A DNA stretch of 64,000 bases from JAGNNV01 sp031392925 (GTDB lineage: Bacteria; Acidobacteriota; Vicinamibacteria; Fen-336; JAGNNV01), in assembly GCA_031392925.1 (NCBI GenBank), contig JANMVV010000009.1:11384-75383 (forward strand), in the 5' to 3' direction. Below, piece after piece: positions 16,422 through 24,828 of the stretch. The position numbers and the translations under genes were made by a program. The notes beneath the pieces were generated by a model. It had not been told where the DNA came from and searched no databases. It was given only the letters and a program-made list of their open reading frames with translations. Numbering within the stretch: position 1 is the first letter of the stretch; each line of letters opens with the position of its first letter.

Positions 16422-17156
16422 ATGTCAGACATCGTAGTCACCGCCGAAGCCCGCCCGCAGCGCGGAAAGAATGAAGCCAAGCGCCTCCGGGCCCGCGGCC
16501 GGATCCCCGCCGTCGTTTACGCTCCCGGCAAGGAGAACGTGTCGGTCAGCGTCTCCCCGCGCGAGCTCGCGGTGGTCTTCAAGACCGGCGCCGCCGAGAA
16601 CACCCTCGTCGACCTCGAACTCGACGGCAAGAAGCGCAAGGTCATCCTGAAGGACTACCAGGTCCACCCGGTGCGCCCCGAGTTTCTCCACGCCGACTTC
16701 TATGAGGTCGCTCTCGACAAACTGATTCAAGTCAAGGTTCACGTCGAGCTGCAGGGCGTGCCCGTGGGGGTCAAGACCCACGGCGGCATGCTCGAGTTCA
16801 TCACTCGTGAAATCCTGGTCTCCTGCCTGCCCCTCGACATCCCGAAGAAGTTCGTGCTGGACATCTCGGCGATGGAGATCAACGGCGAAGTGCGCGTTTC
16901 CGCCGTGCCCATGCCCCCCAAGGTCAAGTCTCTGACCGACGGCGATCTGATCGTGGCTCAGGTCGTCACCAAGCACGAAGAGGAAGCCGTGGCCGCACCC
17001 GCGGAAGGTGTCGCGGTGGTCGCCGAACCCGAGGTCGCGAAAAAGGGCAAGGCTCCGACCGAGGCCGAGGCCGCTGCCGCGGCCAAGGCTGCTCCTGGCA
17101 AGGCGGCGGCTCCCGCCGCCCCCGCAGGAAAGGACGTCAAGAAAGACAAGAAATAG
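16422..17156 (+). CDS. rplY: 50S ribosomal protein L25/general stress protein Ctc
   Basis: 244 residues from ATG 16422. The N-terminal L25 domain (GKNEAKRLRARGRIPAVVYA) binds 5S rRNA; the C-terminal TL5/Ctc beta domain follows (about residues 95-185). The last 50-60 residues are an Ala/Lys/Pro-rich tail (EAEAAAAAKAAPGKAAAPAA), a common low-complexity extension in this family. The open frame 5' of this ATG runs through the hairpin and is rejected. The stop is 6 bp before pth. Confidence 0.95.
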   Translation: MSDIVVTAEARPQRGKNEAKRLRARGRIPAVVYAPGKENVSVSVSPRELAVVFKTGAAENTLVDLELDGKKRKVILKDYQVHPVRPEFLHADFYEVALDKLIQVKVHVELQGVPVGVKTHGGMLEFITREILVSCLPLDIPKKFVLDISAMEINGEVRVSAVPMPPKVKSLTDGDLIVAQVVTKHEEEAVAAPAEGVAVVAEPEVAKKGKAPTEAEAAAAAKAAPGKAAAPAAPAGKDVKKDKK

Positions 17157-17162
17157 CGGCCT

Positions 17163-17741
17163 ATGCGCCTGATCGTTGGCCTAGGAAATCCGGGCGAGAA
17201 GTACCGGCGAACCCGGCACAACGCCGGGTTCATGGTGCTCGACGAACTGGCGCAGCGGCTGCCTCTGGGCGCGGTCGAACGCATCGACGACGCCTGGGCG
17301 GTGAAGACCGAGATCGCGGGCGAGCGGGTGGTGCTCGTGAAGCCGCAAAGCTTCATGAACCGCTCCGGACCCGTGGTGGAGGCGACCCTTCGCTATTTCA
17401 ACGTCGAGCCCGACCGGCTGGTCGTCATTTCCGACGACGTGGCCCTGCCGCTGGGGTCAATCCGGATCCGGGCGCGGGGCTCCCACGGCGGGCAGAACGG
17501 ACTTCGGTCGATCATCGAGTCCATCGGTTCGGAGGAGTTCGCGAGGCTTCGCTTCGGCATCGGCTCCTCCGAACCGGTCCTGGACCTCGCGGGCTTTGTC
17601 CTCTCCGACTTCACCGATTCCGAGGTCCTGAGGGTCCAGGAAATGGTCTCCCGGGCCGCGGATGCGATCTCCGCCATCGTCGAACTCGGAGTCGAGGCCG
17701 CCATGAACAACTTCAACGGAGCGAAGGGCCAGCCCGAATAA
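17163..17741 (+). CDS. pth: Peptidyl-tRNA hydrolase
   Basis: 192 residues. It releases peptides from stalled peptidyl-tRNA. The start MRLIVGLGNPGEKY, the catalytic His in RRTRHNAGFMVLD and KPQSFMNRSG are diagnostic, with RARGSHGGQNGLRSI further on. The rplY-pth pair is conserved in many phyla and probably cotranscribed here (6-bp gap). Confidence 0.97.
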   Translation: MRLIVGLGNPGEKYRRTRHNAGFMVLDELAQRLPLGAVERIDDAWAVKTEIAGERVVLVKPQSFMNRSGPVVEATLRYFNVEPDRLVVISDDVALPLGSIRIRARGSHGGQNGLRSIIESIGSEEFARLRFGIGSSEPVLDLAGFVLSDFTDSEVLRVQEMVSRAADAISAIVELGVEAAMNNFNGAKGQPE

Positions 17742-17855
17742 CCGCCAGATCTTTGCTAGACTCACCGGCCGCACCAAAAACCGACACTCCTTGCTGCGAG
17801 TAGCCAGGCGCAAAAGCAGCTCTTTTCACTTGATCCATAAGGAGATCAGAAACAC

Positions 17856-18254
17856 GTGAGTCAAAGACAGTATGAGATTCTGTTCATCGCCGAACAGAAT
17901 CTCGGTGAACCCGAAGTCGATACCCTCACCGCAACGGTCAAGGGCTTTATCGAGAAGGAAAACGGAACCGTCGAGAAGGTGGAGAAGTGGGGCAAGAAGC
18001 GCCTCGCCTACCCGATCGGCAAGAACCGCGAAGGCAGCTACGTGCTGATGATCGCGAACGCGCCGGGCAGCTCGATCAGCGAAGTCGAGCGCCGCATGCG
18101 CGTGACCGACGGGATCCTCCGCTTCCTGGCCATCCGCATCGACGCGGAGATGAAGAAGGCCGACCGCAAGAAGACGATCCGAGGCAAGAAGGAGTCGACC
18201 CGGCGCGCGAGCGTTCGTGAGAAGGACCGGGCCTTCGAGGGAGGTGCGCAATGA
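17856..18254 (+). CDS. rpsF: 30S ribosomal protein S6
   Basis: 132 residues starting at GTG 17856 with AAGGAGA upstream. RQYEILFIAEQNL and EKWGKKRLAYPIGKNREGSYVL are characteristic of S6, which pairs with S18 on the platform of the 30S subunit. The C-terminus has a basic extension (KKADRKKTIRGKKESTRRAS). It overlaps rpsR by 4 bp. The 114-bp leader upstream is long enough for S6:S18 autoregulation, but I could not identify the motif with confidence. Confidence 0.96.
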   Translation: MSQRQYEILFIAEQNLGEPEVDTLTATVKGFIEKENGTVEKVEKWGKKRLAYPIGKNREGSYVLMIANAPGSSISEVERRMRVTDGILRFLAIRIDAEMKKADRKKTIRGKKESTRRASVREKDRAFEGGAQ

Positions 18255-18577
18255 GCGACATGGAAACGCCTGAATTCAGAGGCCGTGGTGGCGAAGGCCG
18301 GGGTCCCGGCGGCGAGCGCGGTGAACGTGGTGAACGCAAGGACAAGGAAAAGGGCAAGGGCGGTTTCTTCCGCCGGCGCAAGACCTGCAAGCTCTGTTCG
18401 GAGAAGGTCGACTACGTCGACTACAAGAACACCAAGCTCCTTCTCGCCTTCATCCCGGAGCGGGCCAAGATTCTGCCTCGGCGGATGTTCGGAACCTGCG
18501 CGCCGTGCCAGCGCAAGGTCCGCACCGCCATCCTGCGGGCGCGTCAGATGGCGCTCATTCCGTACTCGACCGAGTAG
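18251..18577 (+). CDS. rpsR: 30S ribosomal protein S18, zinc-binding (C+) form
   Basis: 108 residues. A Gly/Arg/Glu-rich N-terminal extension of about 40 residues precedes the S18 core. The core retains two CxxC pairs (KTCKLCSE and GTCAPCQRK), as in C+ paralogues that bind zinc. The ATGA overlap with rpsF couples the two proteins, which form a heterodimer. DUF2232 and rplI follow; ssb, often found here, is absent. Confidence 0.96.
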   Translation: MSDMETPEFRGRGGEGRGPGGERGERGERKDKEKGKGGFFRRRKTCKLCSEKVDYVDYKNTKLLLAFIPERAKILPRRMFGTCAPCQRKVRTAILRARQMALIPYSTE

Positions 18578-18600
18578 TCGATCGGGAATCGCGCGGGAAC

Positions 18601-19551
18601 TTGAACGTCCCGGTGGTAGCACCGTCGCCCACCCTGCTGGCGGTCTTCGCGGGCTCGATGGCGGGAGTCCTCTTTCTCCTGCCTCGGCTCGCGCAGAGCG
18701 CCCCCTTTCTGGCCCTTCCCCTGAGCGTCGCCGGTCTGTTCTCGGCGGCGCCCCTTCTGACCGTGCGGATCTCAGGGCGCCGGTTGCATGCCTTCACCGC
18801 CCTCGCGACCGCCCTCCTGCTCATCTCCTTGATCGAATCCACTGAAAGCGCGATCGGTTTCGCCGTCCTCTTCGGGCTGTGGGCCCTGGTGGCGGGCGAA
18901 GTGCTGGCTCGCCGCCGAAGCGTCATCGCGGCCTCCGTGGCCGGCCTCGTCGTCCTCTCGATCGAAGCGCTTCTCGCCGGATTCGCGGAGGGCACGGCGC
19001 CCATCGAAGCCACCCTCCGCACGCCGCAGGTGCAGGGGTCCTTCGACCAGTGGGCGGCGCAGGCCGAGCTCGAACCGGCCGAGGCGAAGGCCGCGATCGA
19101 GCGCGTGCGGGCGGGCATCGTGGCGCTCTACCCGGCGCTCTCCGTGATTTCCGCGATGACCATCGTCGCCCTCAACGCCATCGTCCTCGGACGGCTCGCG
19201 CAAAAAAAGGGCGCCGGCACTTTCCCGAAGGGCGAGTTGCTCGGGCTCCGCTGGCCCCTGTCCCTGGTCGTGGGTTTCGTGGCCTCGGGCGCGCTGCTGC
19301 TCGTGCCCGAGGTGCAGCAGGTCGGCTGGAACGGCCTGGTGGTGACTCTGTTCCTGTTCCTGCTCCAGGGCCTGTCCGTCCTGACCTTCGCCCTCACCCG
19401 CCTCTTCTCGAGCGGGCTGATGCGGGCGATGTTCCTGGTGACCTCGCTCCTCGGTCCCTGGGCGATCCTGCTTTCTCTCCTCGGCCTCTTCGATCAGTGG
19501 TTCGATTTTCGGAGCCGCTTCACCAGCGTCGAAACACCGGCCGCCCCCTAA
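18601..19551 (+). CDS. DUF2232 (YybS-like) integral membrane protein
   Basis: About 317 residues with eight or so hydrophobic helices (LLAVFAGSMAGVLFLL, LATALLLISLI, LVVGFVASGALLLV, FLFLLQGLSVLTFAL). The C-terminal half has the DUF2232 pattern. It lies between rpsR and rplI, a position shared by YybS-like genes in many genomes. No biochemical function is established. TTG 18601 is the most plausible start, because upstream codons overlap rpsR; a GTG at 18613 is an alternative. Confidence 0.82.
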   Translation: MNVPVVAPSPTLLAVFAGSMAGVLFLLPRLAQSAPFLALPLSVAGLFSAAPLLTVRISGRRLHAFTALATALLLISLIESTESAIGFAVLFGLWALVAGEVLARRRSVIAASVAGLVVLSIEALLAGFAEGTAPIEATLRTPQVQGSFDQWAAQAELEPAEAKAAIERVRAGIVALYPALSVISAMTIVALNAIVLGRLAQKKGAGTFPKGELLGLRWPLSLVVGFVASGALLLVPEVQQVGWNGLVVTLFLFLLQGLSVLTFALTRLFSSGLMRAMFLVTSLLGPWAILLSLLGLFDQWFDFRSRFTSVETPAAP

Positions 19552-19587
19552 TTCTTCTGTAAATTCACTTTTGAGGTAACAAAGACA

Positions 19588-20034
19588 ATGGAAGTCATTC
19601 TTCGCGAAGACTGGGAATCCCTCGGACGCCGTGGCGATGTCGTCAAGGTGGCCGAAGGGTACGCCCGCAATTTTCTTCTCCCCCACGGCAAGGCCCTCGC
19701 GGTCACCCCCCAGAACAAGGCGCGCATCGAGAAGGAGCGCAAGGACAACGCGATCAAGGCCGCCAAGGAAAAGGCGGTCTTCGAGGAACTGGGCAAGAAG
19801 ATCGACGGCATGCGCTTCGTGGTTCCGCGGCGCGTGGCCGAGGGCGACAACCTCTACGGCTCGGTGACCTCCAACGACATCGCCGATCTGCTCAAGGCCA
19901 AGGGCTTCGAAGTCGAGAAGCGCAAGGTGTCCCTGGAAGAGCCCATCAAGAAGCTCGGGGAGCACACGGTCAAGGTCCGTCTCCATCCGGAAGTCGAGAC
20001 CACCATCCGTCTCCTCGTCACCAAGGAGGCGTAG
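19588..20034 (+). CDS. rplI: 50S ribosomal protein L9
   Basis: 148 residues. The N-terminal signature MEVILREDWESLGRRGDVV and VAEGYARNFLLPHGKA is diagnostic, followed by the long connecting helix and C-terminal rRNA-binding domain. A GAGGTAAC ribosome site lies upstream. It is in the rpsF-rpsR-DUF2232-rplI-dnaB order. Confidence 0.98.
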   Translation: MEVILREDWESLGRRGDVVKVAEGYARNFLLPHGKALAVTPQNKARIEKERKDNAIKAAKEKAVFEELGKKIDGMRFVVPRRVAEGDNLYGSVTSNDIADLLKAKGFEVEKRKVSLEEPIKKLGEHTVKVRLHPEVETTIRLLVTKEA

Positions 20035-20093
20035 TCTCGCTCAGATGAAGGGCGTCCTCACCGGCGCCCTCATTGGGGAGGAGAGCGTCGACC

Positions 20094-21497
20094 ATGGCGA
20101 CCACGGCGTTTTCGAGCGCGAGCGCGCCCCCGGGGGCTTCGGGCGAACGCTCGCTTCCGCATAACGCCGACGCCGAGCGCACCGTCCTCGGCGCGATTCT
20201 GGTTGACAACCAGGCCTTCAACTCCGCCGCGGAGATACTGACCCGGGACGACTTCTACCGGGATGCCCATCGACGCATCTTCGAGGCCATGGCGACACTC
20301 GCGGAGAAGAGCGAGCCGATCGACCTCGTCACTCTCAAGAACGAACTCACCCGCACCCAGAGCCTCGACGCCGCGGGCGGCGTCGCCTACCTCGCCGGCC
20401 TCGTAGAAGGCGTTCCCCGGCTCGAGAACGTCCTTCCCTGGAGCCGAATCATCCGCGAGGCCTCCGTCCTGCGGAATCTGATTCACGCCGCCGCGCGGAT
20501 CGCCCAGGAAGCGAACGACGCGCAGGAGTCGGCCGACTCCATCCTCGACCGCGCCGAACAGGCCATCTTCGCGATCGCCGAACGCAAGATTCGCGCCGGG
20601 CTCGTTCCGGTCAAGGACTTCATCAAGACCACGTTCGAGTCGATCGAGAAGCTGTCCCAGTCGAAGGACGCGATCACCGGCGTCCCCACCGGCTTCATCG
20701 ACCTCGACCGCATGACCAGCGGTTTTCAGAAGGGCGACCTCATCATTCTCGCGGCCCGCCCGTCGATGGGAAAGACCTCGCTTGCCCTCAACATCGCGCG
20801 CACCGCGGCCCAGGCGACCGCCGAACCCGTGGCCATCTTCTCGCTCGAAATGTCGAAGGAACAGCTGGTCAAGCGACTGATCTTCGCGGAGGCGCGCATC
20901 GAATCAAGCCTCGTCACCCGGGGCCAGTTGCGCGATTCGGACTGGGGAAAGCTCACCACCGCTTGGGCCGACCTCCACAAGCTGCCCCTCTTCATCGACG
21001 ACGCGTCGTTCCTGACGCCCCTGGAGCTTCGCGCCAAGTGTCGCCGTCTCAAGGCGGAACATGGACTTGGGCTCATCGTGGTCGACTACCTTCAGCTCAT
21101 GGGCTCGGGCGGTCGCGTGGAGAACCGGCAGCAGGAAATTTCCTCGATCAGCCGGTCGCTCAAGGGCCTCGCCAAGGAACTCGAAGTGCCGGTTCTCGCA
21201 CTCTCCCAGCTCTCGCGCGCTCCGGAAGCTCGCACCGACCGGCGGCCTCAGCTCTCGGACCTGCGTGAATCGGGCGCGATCGAGCAGGACGCCGATGTGG
21301 TCATGTTCATCTACCGCGACTCGGTCTACCGACCCACCGAAGAGAATCGCGGCTCCGCCGAATTGATCATCGCCAAGCAGCGCAACGGGCCGACCGACAC
21401 CGTGAACCTGGTTTTCCTGCGCGAGTTCACGCGCTTCGAAAACCGCGCGCCCGAGGACTACTCCTCCGGTTTCCGCGGCGGCGATTCCGGCTACTGA
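20094..21497 (+). CDS. dnaB: Replicative DNA helicase
   Basis: 467 residues from ATG 20094 (GAGGAG upstream; an in-frame TTG at 20073 gives seven more residues). The N-terminal DnaB domain (LPHNADAERTVLGAILVDN) is followed by the RecA-like motor: Walker A RPSMGKTSLALN, FSLEMSKEQLVKRL, Walker B VVDYLQLM and the arginine-finger region LSQLSRAPEARTDRRP. It unwinds DNA at the fork. The rplI-dnaB-alr order is widespread. Confidence 0.97.
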   Translation: MATTAFSSASAPPGASGERSLPHNADAERTVLGAILVDNQAFNSAAEILTRDDFYRDAHRRIFEAMATLAEKSEPIDLVTLKNELTRTQSLDAAGGVAYLAGLVEGVPRLENVLPWSRIIREASVLRNLIHAAARIAQEANDAQESADSILDRAEQAIFAIAERKIRAGLVPVKDFIKTTFESIEKLSQSKDAITGVPTGFIDLDRMTSGFQKGDLIILAARPSMGKTSLALNIARTAAQATAEPVAIFSLEMSKEQLVKRLIFAEARIESSLVTRGQLRDSDWGKLTTAWADLHKLPLFIDDASFLTPLELRAKCRRLKAEHGLGLIVVDYLQLMGSGGRVENRQQEISSISRSLKGLAKELEVPVLALSQLSRAPEARTDRRPQLSDLRESGAIEQDADVVMFIYRDSVYRPTEENRGSAELIIAKQRNGPTDTVNLVFLREFTRFENRAPEDYSSGFRGGDSGY

Positions 21498-21518
21498 CGC
21501 TCGGCCTCTCATCTCTCC

Positions 21519-22670
21519 ATGAGCGAGGCCCCCCTGTCTCACCACCCCGCAACGGCGTGGGTGAATCTCGATCGGATCCGCGACAACTTCAAAGCCCTCC
21601 GCAGCCACGCCGGCGCACGCTCGATCATTCCGGTTCTCAAGGCGAACGGATACGGGCATGGTGCTATCGAAGTGGCTCGCACTCTCGATCCGCTGGGTGT
21701 CTCGATGTTCGCAGTGGCCTACGTGGATGAAGGCGTCGCCTTGCGGCAGGCCGGCATCACGACACCCATCCTGGTCCTGACCGGTTTCGCGCCGGAACAG
21801 GTCGAGGCGCTCTTCAAGTTTCGTCTGACCCCGGCGATTTCCACCCGCGAGCAGGTGGGCGCCCTCCAAGCCCTCCCGTACGACGAGAATCGAGCGCCTC
21901 TCGCCGTGCATGTGAAGGTCGACACCGGGATGTCGCGACTCGGCTTTCGCATTCAGGAGATCGAGCCCGCGATTCACCGGCTCGAAGACGCCGAAGGGAT
22001 CCGCATCGAGGGTCTGATGACCCACCTGGCCTCCGCGGACGAGGACGAAATCTTCACCACGAGACAGCTCGACCTCTTCGACGAAGCGATCATGCGGCTC
22101 GAAACCCTGGGAGTGAGGCCCGCGCTCATCCACGCCGCCAACAGCGCGGGGATGGCGTTCACGCGGCAGACCCACACCGCGGTCCGACCCGGCCTGCTTC
22201 TTTACGGAGTGGCCCCGCGGCCCCTCTCCCCCGTGGTCGCGGTGAAGCCGGCCATGGAGTTGCGCGCGCGTGTGGCGCTGGTGAAGAAGGTCAGCGCGGG
22301 CACGCCGGTGAGTTACGGCGGAAGATTCGTGGCGACCAGGGACACTCTCATCGCCACGATCAACGCGGGCTACGCAGACGGCATCCCGAGGACAGAAACG
22401 ATGCGGACGAAGGGCGCGCTTAAGCACGGCCAGAACGCGCTGCCCGTCGTGGGAACGGTCTGCATGGATCTCACCATGCTCGACGCCACCGACGCCTCGA
22501 GCCTCACCGCGGGCGACGAAGTGACGGTGTTCGGAGACGCTCCCACCGCGTGGGACCTCGCCGAGTGGGCGGGCACCAACGCCTGGCAGATCCTCACCGG
22601 CGTGGGCTCCCGCGTGCCCCGGCGGTATACCATGCATGGCGAGGTCGTGGAACCGATCTCAAAGGGCTGA
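21519..22670 (+). CDS. alr: Alanine racemase
   Basis: 383 residues. This PLP enzyme makes D-alanine for peptidoglycan. The PLP lysine lies in PVLKANGYGHGA, with the catalytic tyrosine in PVSYGGRFVA of the C-terminal domain; HVKVDTGMSRLGF and NSAGMAF are further family motifs. It starts 21 bp after dnaB. A large inverted repeat containing a terminator-like hairpin follows the stop. Confidence 0.97.
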   Translation: MSEAPLSHHPATAWVNLDRIRDNFKALRSHAGARSIIPVLKANGYGHGAIEVARTLDPLGVSMFAVAYVDEGVALRQAGITTPILVLTGFAPEQVEALFKFRLTPAISTREQVGALQALPYDENRAPLAVHVKVDTGMSRLGFRIQEIEPAIHRLEDAEGIRIEGLMTHLASADEDEIFTTRQLDLFDEAIMRLETLGVRPALIHAANSAGMAFTRQTHTAVRPGLLLYGVAPRPLSPVVAVKPAMELRARVALVKKVSAGTPVSYGGRFVATRDTLIATINAGYADGIPRTETMRTKGALKHGQNALPVVGTVCMDLTMLDATDASSLTAGDEVTVFGDAPTAWDLAEWAGTNAWQILTGVGSRVPRRYTMHGEVVEPISKG

Positions 22671-22700
22671 AGCCACGTCGCATGAGCTGCTCGCGGGCTG

Positions 22701-22896
22701 GGTAGTGGTGGGAGGGGGTTGCTTCGTCGCAAGTACCAACGGAATGGCTCCTCGCAATGACGTAGGGAAAAACAGCCGATAGTGGGGAAGGCCTGCGGGC
22801 CGACAGCCGGAGACCCTATTGGGTCTTTTTCCCAACGTCATTGCGAGGAGCTATTCCGTTGGCGATGCGACGAAGCAACCCCCTCCCACCACTACC
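22701..22896. repeat. Large near-perfect inverted repeat of a dispersed intergenic element
   Basis: The left arm (22701-22772) and right arm (22826-22896) are reverse complements over about 71 bases with only a handful of mismatches. Each arm carries the core TTGCTTCGTCGC ... CTCCTCGCAATGACG. Single copies of the core recur at 42599-42659, 62171-62219 and 62251-62314. The element fills the 300-bp gap between alr and the DUF4838 gene. Similar GTCATTGCGAGGAGC repeats are known as REP-like elements in diverse bacteria. Confidence 0.9.
22811..22830 (+). terminator. Short intrinsic terminator inside the inverted repeat, downstream of alr
   Basis: AGACCC (22811-22816) and GGGTCT (22821-22826) form a 6-bp stem with loop TATT, followed by TTTT on the plus strand. 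It lies 140 bp after the alr stop. The much larger surrounding palindrome would also act on transcripts. Confidence 0.55.
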
Positions 22897-22971
22897 AACC
22901 CATGTATCGCGGACTTACGCAAGACACTGGCGGCCCGCGATCGCGCGCGAGTTATCGTGTACCCACCGCGC

Positions 22972-24828
22972 ATGCTCCAACCCTCCCGTCTCCTCCGGCT
23001 GAGCCTCGTGGGCGCATCGGCCCTGCTGCTTCAGGCCTGCGGGGAATCGATCGTGAACGAGGGCCGACCCGGAGCCAGCATCATCGTGCCCGCGGGCGCT
23101 CCGGTCGAGGTCATGCGGGCGGCGAAGGAGCTCCAGACCTACGTCTTCAAGACCTCAGGGGCGGAACTCGCGATCCGGACCGACGACGCGCCGCGAACCG
23201 AGCGGGTGGAGATTCGCCTCGCGGTCACTCCGATCGGGATCACCGCGGGTGGAGATCCGACGACCCAGCTCGTGCACCAGGACGGTTACACGATTCAGAG
23301 CACCGGCCGGATGATCACGATCATGGGCGGCTCGCCCCGCGGGACGCTCTATGGCGTCTACGACTTCGTCGAACGTGTGCTCGGCGTGCGCTGGTTCATG
23401 CCCACCGATCTCGGCGAGGACCTCCTCCCCGCGAGGACGATCCTGGTCCCGGAACTGAACGTGGTGAAGAACCCCGCATTCCCGTCGGTGAGCGGCTTCA
23501 CCTGGGCGGGAAGCCCGGGAGCCGAGGACTGGGAGCTCCGGTCGCGGGTTCGTGTCGGCAAGGCGGTGAGCTTCGGTCACAACTGGTACAACATCCACCG
23601 GTACTCCAGGGAAACTTTCGACAAGGACCCCGAGATGTTCGCCATGGTCGGGGGCAAGCGCGGGTACAGCAGCCAGTTGTGCACGGGCAACCCCAACGTG
23701 GTCAAAGTCACGGCGGAGGCGGCTCGCCGCTACTTCACGGAGAATCCCGATGCGCCGCTTTTCTCCATCAGCCCCAACGACGGAAACGGCTGGTGCGAAT
23801 GCGACCGGTGCCGGAAGATCGATGAGTTGTACGGCATCACCGACGGCAGCCTCGCCGATCGTTTCGTTCATTATGCCAACGAGGTTCTGAAAGACCTCGA
23901 AAAATCCCATCCGGACAAGAGGGTCGGGATCTACGCCTACGCCGAGCACACCGTTCCCCCGAAGAAAGCGAAACCGCGACCCAACTACGAGACCGCGCTC
24001 ACCCACCAGCCGTGGGCCTTTTGCCACGTGCACGCGATCGAGGATCCGTCATGTCCGGCGAACCGCGAGTTCCTCAGTTACCTCAAAGGCTGGCTGGCGC
24101 TCACGCGACACGTGGGCGTCTACGAGTACTACGGCCACTTCTTCGCCTTCACCCCCTGGCCCATCGTCCATTCGATCCGCCGCGACATTCCCCTCTTCAA
24201 GAAGCTCGGGGTGGAGCGGTTCATCAGCGAGACCCAGCAGAACTGGGCCAACCAGGGGATCAACTTCTACGTGGCCGCAAAACTCGTGGAGGACCCGGCC
24301 CGCGATGTCGACGCCCTCCTCGGCGAGTACTTCTGGCGGTTCTACGGCAAGGCCAGGGATCCGATGCGCCGCTACTTCGATTTGTGGGAGGACGCGATGC
24401 TGCAGACCGCCGCGGCCGGCGATCGCGGCTACGCCTGGCAGTCGATGTTCACACCTGCGCTGGTTTCGGAGGCGGGCCTGCTCCTGAAGCAGGCCGAGGC
24501 CCTCGCCAAGGCCGACACGGTGAAGGTCCAGGCCCGGGTGGCGTTCGCGCGCACGGGCTTCGGCTACACCGAGGCCTACACGCAGATGCTGGAGGCGACG
24601 CGTCGAAACGATCGGGCCGCGGTCCTCTCGTGGTCGGAAGAGGCGCAGAAGCGGATCAAGGCCACCGAAGGCTCGGCCCCGCAGGCCTTCTTCGTCTCTC
24701 TCGCGATCGACCAGACCCGCTATATCGCCAACAACATCCTCGCGCGGGGGGTGCTGCCCTGGGTGGCGCTCAAGCCGGTTCCCTTCCCGACCGCCACCAA
24801 GACGCCCGGCCCGCCTACCATTCCTTGA
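22972..24828 (+). CDS. DUF4838 lipoprotein, glycoside-hydrolase-like
   Basis: 618 residues from ATG 22972. The N-terminus is a lipoprotein signal with lipobox LLQAC (Cys23). The first ~120 residues match the alpha/beta domain that precedes catalytic barrels in GH20/GH67-type enzymes (VMRAAKELQTYVFKTSGAEL, GTLYGVYDFVERVLGVRWF). The rest fits DUF4838 (SISPNDGNGWCECDRCRKID, then YVAAKLVEDPARDVDALL). Polysaccharide binding or hydrolysis at the cell surface is likely. Upstream in-frame codons are encoded by the repeat and are rejected; a GTG at 22957 is an alternative start. The 3' end overlaps mqnE by 14 bp antisense. Confidence 0.85.
   Translation: MLQPSRLLRLSLVGASALLLQACGESIVNEGRPGASIIVPAGAPVEVMRAAKELQTYVFKTSGAELAIRTDDAPRTERVEIRLAVTPIGITAGGDPTTQLVHQDGYTIQSTGRMITIMGGSPRGTLYGVYDFVERVLGVRWFMPTDLGEDLLPARTILVPELNVVKNPAFPSVSGFTWAGSPGAEDWELRSRVRVGKAVSFGHNWYNIHRYSRETFDKDPEMFAMVGGKRGYSSQLCTGNPNVVKVTAEAARRYFTENPDAPLFSISPNDGNGWCECDRCRKIDELYGITDGSLADRFVHYANEVLKDLEKSHPDKRVGIYAYAEHTVPPKKAKPRPNYETALTHQPWAFCHVHAIEDPSCPANREFLSYLKGWLALTRHVGVYEYYGHFFAFTPWPIVHSIRRDIPLFKKLGVERFISETQQNWANQGINFYVAAKLVEDPARDVDALLGEYFWRFYGKARDPMRRYFDLWEDAMLQTAAAGDRGYAWQSMFTPALVSEAGLLLKQAEALAKADTVKVQARVAFARTGFGYTEAYTQMLEATRRNDRAAVLSWSEEAQKRIKATEGSAPQAFFVSLAIDQTRYIANNILARGVLPWVALKPVPFPTATKTPGPPTIP

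Noticed and set aside
17742..17855. S6:S18 autoregulatory leader motif upstream of rpsF
   Set aside because: The leader is long enough and contains CCG words, but I could not draw the expected bulged hairpin with confidence, so it is not listed. A covariance-model search would decide.
18505..18600. Extension of DUF2232 into rpsR
   Set aside because: The added residues (AQGPHRHPAGASDGAHSVLD) are a frame shadow of S18; a start at TTG 18601 fits the membrane protein better.
22819..22971. 51-codon upstream extension of the DUF4838 gene
   Set aside because: It is encoded by the inverted repeat (peptide ATKQPPPTT recurs wherever the repeat does) and lies before a clear lipoprotein signal peptide.
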